Below are positions 58,000 through 64,000 of a stretch of DNA of 64,000 nucleotides, one piece after another. This stretch comes from Myxococcales bacterium (lineage in GTDB: Bacteria; Myxococcota_A; Polyangia; Polyangiales; JADJMO01), in assembly GCA_016709545.1 (NCBI GenBank), contig JADJMO010000002.1, positions 248,001 through 312,000 on the forward strand, given 5' to 3'. The stretch's first letter is position 1, and each line of letters starts with the position of its first letter. Under the pieces are notes generated by a model. That model worked only from the letters and a program-made list of their open reading frames with translations, was not told the origin of the DNA and made no database searches. Both the position numbers and the translations under genes were made by a program.

Positions 58000-59874
58000 A
58001 TGGCTCGAGCGGTCGAATCGGCGGTTCGGGAGGCCGCCTATCGGACCTTCCTGCCAGCGGCCCTCTTCGCCGCAGGCTTCGCGGGCGTCGTCGCGATCAC
58101 CGAAGCGGTGCTCTTGCGGGGTGCCGCGCGCGTCGAGCTCGTCGCGGGGGCGAGCCTGGTCGCGGTGATGTGCACCGCCCTCGCCCTGCTCGCCTTCCTG
58201 GAGCGCCTGCCGGCCCAGCGCGTCGACGACGTGGTCTTCGGGTCGAGCCTCCTCACGGCATCCGTGACCCTGTGGGGCATCCACCGCGTGGAGCCCCACG
58301 CGTTCCTGACGCTGCTCGTCTTCCACGTGGTCGCGGTGTCGGTGCTGACTCTCTCGTACCGGCACTACCTGGCCTTCGCTCTCCTGGTCCTCGGTGGCTT
58401 CGTCGTCATCGCGAGCCACGACCACGTCGCTCACCTGCCGACCGAGACGCTCGGTCTCCTCGGGGCCATGGGCCTCGGGAGCATCCTCGTCACCTTGCGG
58501 CGACGGAGCGAGGTGCGCATCGCCGAGTACTCGATCGAGACCGCCCAGCGGCGGCGCGAGCTCGAGGACGCGCTGGCGCGTTCGCGGCGGGAGCTCGAGG
58601 ACCGGACGCGGCTCGAGCAAGAGCGGGAGGCCTTGCGCGAGCAGCTCGCGCACGCGCAGCGACTCGAGGCCATCGGCGCGCTCGCCGGTGGCGTCGCGCA
58701 CGACATGAACAACACCCTCGCCGCGATCCTCGGCTCGGCCGAGGCGCTCGTCGAGAGCCACGACGCCGAGGCAGCGGACCACGCCAAGGCCATCGTCGCT
58801 GCGGCGCGGCGAGGGGCCGACCTCACGCGCAACCTGCTCGGCTACGCCCGCAAGGGGCGCAACCAGGTGCGACCGGTGCGCCTCGCCCGCGTCGTCCGCG
58901 ACGTCGAGAGCCTGCTCGGTCGCTCCCTCGCTCGCCGCGTGCGTGTGAGCTCGACGATCCGCGACCGCACCCTCGTGGTGGAGGGGGACGCCGCGCAGAT
59001 CAGCCACGCGCTCCTGAACCTCGGCATCAACGCCGCGGAAGCCCTCGACGGCGTCCGTGGCGAGATCCACCTCTCGATGCAGCCGGTCGATCTCGACGCC
59101 ACGACCGCCGCAGCGACGTCCGTCGCGCCCGGCCCGTACGTCGAGATCTGCGTCGAGGACGACGGGCCAGGCATCGAGCCCACCGTGGCCCGGCGAGCCT
59201 TCGAGCCGTTCTTCACGACCAAGCAAGGCGGTACCGGGCTCGGGCTCTCGATGGTGTGGGGCATGGCGAAGAGCCACGGCGGCGCCGTCGTGATCGAGCC
59301 CGGCCAGCTGCACGGCACCCGGGTGCGCCTTCTGCTGCCGCTCGTCGCCGCGCGCCCCCAGCTCTCGGAGCCCCCGCCCGCCCTCTCGACGACGTTCCAG
59401 GGCCGGCGGACGCGGGCGCTCCTCGTGGACGACGACGCGGCGGTCCGGCGCACCACCGCGCGCATGCTCCGGCGGCTCGGCTACCAGGTGTTCGAGGCCG
59501 GCGACGGCGCGGAAGCCCTCGAGGTGCACCGACGCGAAGGGCGGATGGGGCTCGCCGTGCTCGACGTCGCGATGCCGGTGATGGGCGGGGCCGAATGCTT
59601 CGAACACCTGCGCGCGCTCGACGCGGCGCTGCCGATCCTCCTGGTTTCGGGCTTCGCCCCCGACGGCGAGGTGCAGCGCGCCCTCAGCCTTGGCGCGGGG
59701 ACGTTCCTCGAGAAGCCGTTCGGCACGCGCGATCTGGCCCAGGCCATCGAGTCGCTGCTCGAGCCGCCCGCGCGACCGAGCGAGGCGCTGGTGGTAGCCA
59801 AACTGGCCAGCGATCCAGCGCTCAAGAAGCTCGCCGCAGGACCGTTCGACAAGGCATGGACTGGGGGAAACTGA
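58000..59874 (+). CDS. Hybrid histidine kinase with membrane sensor and receiver
   Basis: A 624-residue inner-membrane kinase. About five to six helices fill residues 15-165, then a coiled coil (RRRELEDALARSRRELEDR, about 185-225). The HisKA domain has the H box in VAHDMNN with phospho-His 234, the N box is LNLGINAAEA, then G1 (DDGPGIEP), F (FEPFFTTK) and G2 (GTGLGLS). The C-terminal receiver has DDD (acidic pocket) and the phospho-Asp in LAVLDVAMPV (about D522), LLVSGF and the KPF switch. All key residues are present. The signal sensed by the helices is unknown. It overlaps the next gene by 19 bp. Confidence 0.92.
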   Translation: MARAVESAVREAAYRTFLPAALFAAGFAGVVAITEAVLLRGAARVELVAGASLVAVMCTALALLAFLERLPAQRVDDVVFGSSLLTASVTLWGIHRVEPHAFLTLLVFHVVAVSVLTLSYRHYLAFALLVLGGFVVIASHDHVAHLPTETLGLLGAMGLGSILVTLRRRSEVRIAEYSIETAQRRRELEDALARSRRELEDRTRLEQEREALREQLAHAQRLEAIGALAGGVAHDMNNTLAAILGSAEALVESHDAEAADHAKAIVAAARRGADLTRNLLGYARKGRNQVRPVRLARVVRDVESLLGRSLARRVRVSSTIRDRTLVVEGDAAQISHALLNLGINAAEALDGVRGEIHLSMQPVDLDATTAAATSVAPGPYVEICVEDDGPGIEPTVARRAFEPFFTTKQGGTGLGLSMVWGMAKSHGGAVVIEPGQLHGTRVRLLLPLVAARPQLSEPPPALSTTFQGRRTRALLVDDDAAVRRTTARMLRRLGYQVFEAGDGAEALEVHRREGRMGLAVLDVAMPVMGGAECFEHLRALDAALPILLVSGFAPDGEVQRALSLGAGTFLEKPFGTRDLAQAIESLLEPPARPSEALVVAKLASDPALKKLAAGPFDKAWTGGN

Positions 59875-60476
59875 TCGGGCCTCTCGCTCTCGCTCTCGTC
59901 AACGGCTGCGCGCTGCAGGCGGGTGCCGATCTGCGCGGCGATGGTGAACCCCTCGGGGACGAAGCCGGGTTCGACACCGGAGCGGTCTCCCTCGAGGACG
60001 CGCCGCCCGACGCGGCGAGCCCCGACGGGACGGCTTCGGATGCGGTCGTCGACACCACCATCGTCACCGACAGCCTCGTGAGCCCGGACGTACTCCCCGA
60101 CACCAGCTCGGACAGCACCCTCACGGATGCCGAACCGGACTCGGCGACCGACGGCGTGGTCGGTCTCGACTCGGCGGCGCTCGACAGCGCGGTGAGCGAC
60201 ACGAGCCCGGACGTCGCCCTGGACAGCGCGCCCGCCGACACGGAGGTCGTCTCCGACTCCATCGCTGCCGACTCCATCCCTGCCGACTCCATCCCTGCCG
60301 ACTCCTTCGCTGCCGACTCCGGCCCCGACGCGGTCTCGGGCGACTCGGCGAGCGACAGCGCGATCGACGTGGAAATTGTCGACGCTGGGCCCTCGCTCTG
60401 CGCGGTCGACGGCGATTGTCCGGTCGGAGGCTACTGTCGCCCCGTGGAGGGTCGCCTGGTCTGCGTCAACCTCTGA
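59856..60476 (+). CDS. Lipoprotein with Asp/Ser/Ala-rich repeats and Cys-rich tail
   Basis: A 206-residue lipoprotein (LALALVNGC) beginning inside the end of the kinase gene at ATG 59856. The middle is a low-complexity Asp/Ser/Ala/Val region with repeats such as DSIPADSIPADS, then a short C-terminal Cys module (LCAVDGDCPVGGYC) of the EGF/dickkopf-like type. The overlap with the kinase suggests co-expression. The Asp-rich repeats may bind calcium, which I infer from composition only. Confidence 0.75.
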   Translation: MDWGKLIGPLALALVNGCALQAGADLRGDGEPLGDEAGFDTGAVSLEDAPPDAASPDGTASDAVVDTTIVTDSLVSPDVLPDTSSDSTLTDAEPDSATDGVVGLDSAALDSAVSDTSPDVALDSAPADTEVVSDSIAADSIPADSIPADSFAADSGPDAVSGDSASDSAIDVEIVDAGPSLCAVDGDCPVGGYCRPVEGRLVCVNL

Positions 60477-60481
60477 GGCCC

Positions 60482-60955
60482 TCAACGCAGCAAGGCCACG
60501 GACCAGACCACGACCGCCGGCGCGATGAGGACGCACCCGAAGCAGAGGAGGATGATCGCCCCGAGGGACCGGTGCACCTCCAGGTACGCGGTCGAAGGAT
60601 CGGCCGGGTCGCAGAGGACCATCACCGGCGCCCCGACCGTATACGGCGCGATGCGCGCCTGGGCGCGCTCCCTCTCCGAGCTGCTCACGCTGCGGGCGAG
60701 CCGGGTCCCCTCGAACTGCCGGCCATCCACCGTGTAGGTGAAGTGCACCACGGGCGTGTAGATGGTGGTGCTCTGACGGAGGCCCTGCGGGTCGTCGTAG
60801 GTGCTGCGGTGCGACTCGAGGAACGACTTGGTGACGACGGCGGGCACGCGCGGCCACCCTCGGATCGCGCGATCCTTGGCGAACGTCCGCAGCGCCAGCA
60901 CGATCATCGTGAGGCCGAGGAGCGCGAAGGTCCCGGGGACGAACAGCAGAGCCAC
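60482..60955 (-). CDS. DUF3592 family membrane protein
   Basis: A 157-residue inner-membrane protein with a helix at each end (about residues 5-25 and 130-152) and a beta-rich middle of the DUF3592 type, with HFTYTVDGRQFEGTRLA, APYTVGAPVMVLCDPADPSTAYLE. The function of the family is unknown; members often sit beside envelope genes. It is convergent with the lipoprotein gene over a 5-bp gap. Confidence 0.85.
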   Translation of the reverse strand: MALLFVPGTFALLGLTMIVLALRTFAKDRAIRGWPRVPAVVTKSFLESHRSTYDDPQGLRQSTTIYTPVVHFTYTVDGRQFEGTRLARSVSSSERERAQARIAPYTVGAPVMVLCDPADPSTAYLEVHRSLGAIILLCFGCVLIAPAVVVWSVALLR

Positions 60956-60992
60956 GACCCGCGATGGTACCCGCGAAGCCGTGGTGGGCGGC

Positions 60993-61846
60993 CTACTTCT
61001 CCACGGCCTTGGTGAACGCGGTGATGGCGGCGGGGTCCGAGGTCCCGTTCACGTTGACGACGGTGACGCGCCCGTAGCCCTGCTTCAGGTCGTTGCGGAA
61101 GTCATAGACCGCGCCCACGATCACGAGCCGCCCCTCGCGGACGCGATCCGCGAACCGCGCGGTCGCCGCGCGCACCTGGTCGTGCACGTTGGCGAGGACG
61201 GCCTCGGTGAGGGCGTCCGCGTCGTTGGCGCCGGGCTTGCGCGTCGGCACGACGATGCCGTCGATCTCGGCCTTGATGGGGCCGTCGAGATCGGCGTGAG
61301 GCGCCATCGCTGCCTTGACCGCGCCGCAGCCGCTGTGACCGAGGATCAGGAGGACCGAGGTCGCGAGGTGCTCCACGCCGTAGAGCACCGATCCCTCGGC
61401 CGTCTTGAACTGATTGCCGAGGTTGCGGACCGTGAGAGATCGTTCTCGGCGCCCTTCACGAGGGCGTTGGCCTGCACGCGCGAGTCGGCGCAGGCGAGCA
61501 GCGTCGCGCGCGGCTTCTCGGCCGCGACGAAGGGCTGGAAGTGCCCGGTCGGGTGCCCCGTCACGAACGACTCGTTGTCGCCGAGCATGGCGCGCATGAA
61601 CCCCTTGGCGACGTCCAGGCTGCCCGGCTCGCCGATGAACGGGACCGGCAGCTTCGACTCCACCGTCGGGTGGCCGCCGCTGGCCGGCGGCGCGTGCCCG
61701 TGGCCGGGCGCGTCGTGCGACGCCGAGGCCGCGCCGTGCGCAGAGCTCGAGGCCGCAGCGCCGTGTTCTGCCGCGTGCGCGGCCGCCTTGTCGCAGCTGA
61801 GGAGTCCAGCGGAGAGCAACAGGAGGGTGAGCGAGAGCGGGCGCAT
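60993..61846 (-). pseudogene. Beta-carbonic anhydrase lipoprotein, one frameshift
   Basis: The N-terminal frame starts with a lipoprotein signal (LTLLLLSAGLLSC), a His/Ala-rich linker and then LLACADSRVQ, the beta-CA zinc Cys and Asp-Arg pair, and ends near KGAENDLS. The other frame continues LYGVEHLATSVLLILGHSGCGAVKAAM, which holds the zinc His and Cys, and reads to the stop at 60993. Adding one base near 61435-61436 restores DLFTVRNLGNQFK across the join. So this is a periplasmic lipid-anchored beta carbonic anhydrase, about 283 residues when joined. Beta-type enzymes are usually cytosolic, so the lipobox is notable. Confidence 0.75.
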
Positions 61847-61890
61847 CGTCCCGACGAACGGACCGCGAGGACCCGCCTTGAGGCCACCGC

Positions 61891-62979
<1,089 letters not shown>

Positions 62980-62981
62980 GT

Positions 62982-64000
62982 TCAACCCTTCCGGAACCGA
63001 TCGAGGAAACCACCGCCCGGCTTCTGCGCCGCGGCGGCCTGCTGCGCGGCGGCGGGAGGCGGGGCAGCAGGGGCGGCGCCAGCGGCGACAGGGGCCCTGG
63101 CCACGCCGAGCAACGAGAGGAGCGTGTCGGGCGACTCGGCCACGGCGAGCGCCGCCTCGCGGTCCACCTTGCCCGCGCGGACCAGATCGGCGAGCGAGTC
63201 GTCGAGGCGAATGATGCCGAGCGCCTTGCCGCGCTGCTGCAGGCTCGGGATCTGGAACGTCTTCTCGTCGCGGATCAGGTTCCAGAGCGCCACCGTGCCG
63301 GTGAGCAGCTCGACCGCCGCGTGCATGCGCGAGCGATCGGCGGCGGGCACGAGCCGCTGACCGACCACCAGCTTGAGCGCGCCGGCGAGCGTGGTGCGCA
63401 CCTGCTGCTGATCGCCGGGGGGGAACATGTCGATGATGCGGTCGATGGTCTTGGCCGCGCTCGGCGTGTTCATGGTGCCGATCACGAGGTGGCCCGTCTC
63501 GCCGGCCGCGAGCGCCATCTGCATGGTCTCGAGGTCGCGCAGCTCGCCGACGACGATCACGTCCGGGTCCTCGCGGAGCGACCCCTTGAGGGCGGCGCGG
63601 AAGCTCTTGGTGTGCGTGCCCACTTCGCGCTGGCTCATCGTGGCGCGCTTGCGGCCGTGCACGTATTCGATCGGGTCCTCGACCGTGATCACGTGGTGGC
63701 TCGTGGTGGTGTTGATGATGTCGACGATGGCGGCGAGCGTGGTGGTCTTGCCGTGACCGGTCGGGCCGGTCACCACGATGAGGCCCTGGTGGTGGTGGGT
63801 CGCCTTCTCGATGTCGCGCGGCAGGCCGAGCGTCTCGAGCGAGGGCACCTCGGCGGGGATCAAGCGGAAGCACCCCTTGAGGCCGGTGCGCTGCTTGACG
63901 ATGTTGATGCGGGCGCGGCCGTGCTTCGGGTGGGCGAGCGCGAAGTCGCACGAGCCCTCCTGGTCGAAGCCCTGGCGGAGGCGCGCCGGAACGATGGCGA
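62982..64000 (-). CDS. PilT-type ATPase (5' end outside window)
   Basis: The gene enters from the right window edge, so its N-terminus is missing; the visible part is 339 residues. It has Walker A GPTGHGKTTT, with His in place of the usual Ser, the Asp box (TVEDPIEYVHG), Walker B (GELRDLETMQMAL), and the His box (MNTPSA in place of LHTNSA), all within the PilT-type fold. The C-terminus has an Ala/Pro-rich tail of about 35 residues ending FLDRFRKG. It is 2 bp upstream of the second ATPase on the same strand. The altered His box and Walker A suggest a specialised or PilU-like partner. Confidence 0.9.
   Translation of the reverse strand, partial: AIVPARLRQGFDQEGSCDFALAHPKHGRARINIVKQRTGLKGCFRLIPAEVPSLETLGLPRDIEKATHHHQGLIVVTGPTGHGKTTTLAAIVDIINTTTSHHVITVEDPIEYVHGRKRATMSQREVGTHTKSFRAALKGSLREDPDVIVVGELRDLETMQMALAAGETGHLVIGTMNTPSAAKTIDRIIDMFPPGDQQQVRTTLAGALKLVVGQRLVPAADRSRMHAAVELLTGTVALWNLIRDEKTFQIPSLQQRGKALGIIRLDDSLADLVRAGKVDREAALAVAESPDTLLSLLGVARAPVAAGAAPAAPPPAAAQQAAAAQKPGGGFLDRFRKG

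Overview
The window is high-GC DNA from a myxobacterium-like member of the Myxococcota (order Polyangiales is my best guess, by inference). Supporting signs are several short Cys-motif plus membrane helix plus Arg-cluster C-termini of the MYXO-CTERM kind, many lipoproteins with Asp/Ala-rich linkers, Hanks-type Ser/Thr kinases, a DUF1592/DUF1552 gene pair and tandem PilT-type ATPases. Most genes are chromosomal housekeeping or envelope genes.

Layout. 1-7.2 kb (mostly minus): a kinase-NTPase, an outer-membrane protein, prfA, an esterase lipoprotein, a DUF1385 membrane protein and rpmE, with a diverged sigma-like gene on plus and a cluster of GC-rich hairpins before rpmE. 7.3-10.8 kb (plus): purB, a hypothetical gene and a tandem DsbA-like lipoprotein. 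11.98-19.45 kb (minus): seven tightly packed genes, many with overlapping stop and start codons: hydrolase lipoprotein, DUF1592 family cytochrome-like protein, DUF1552 protein, lipoprotein, beta-barrel, CxxCH-bearing porin and CxxCH MYXO-CTERM protein. This is the best candidate here for an undescribed envelope system. 20.3-23.6 kb: a glycosyltransferase/toroid fusion with a GH130 enzyme. 23.6-29.4 kb: two paralogous orphan receivers, a DMT transporter, a DUF4272 gene, a RAYT-type transposase and small exported proteins.

29.4-35.8 kb is an accessory island: a truncated M16 peptidase, the 3' half of a tRNA-Thr gene with nearby repeats (a probable old integration site), a complete IS66 element, and then a Cys-rich gene and two tandem sulfatase-modifying-factor-like genes, all broken by many frame changes. 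Three 14-bp palindromes spaced exactly 22 bp apart mark its right side.

36-52 kb: exported proteins, a membrane glycosyltransferase, two M16 peptidases, a hydrolase, Uup-type ABC-F, folD, a TPR kinase and a VWA lipoprotein. 52.1-53.8 kb: parA-parB. 53.9-54.5 kb: two small unknown ORFs, repeats and a strong terminator. 54.5-64 kb: an M3 peptidase, a Cys-rich lipoprotein, a hybrid histidine kinase, a DUF3592 protein, a lipoprotein carbonic anhydrase and two PilT-like ATPases.

Five otherwise conserved genes or elements outside the broken island genes each carry one single-base frame break, usually in a short homopolymer. That pattern fits residual sequencing error at least as well as real decay, so these genes should be read as probably intact until raw reads are checked.
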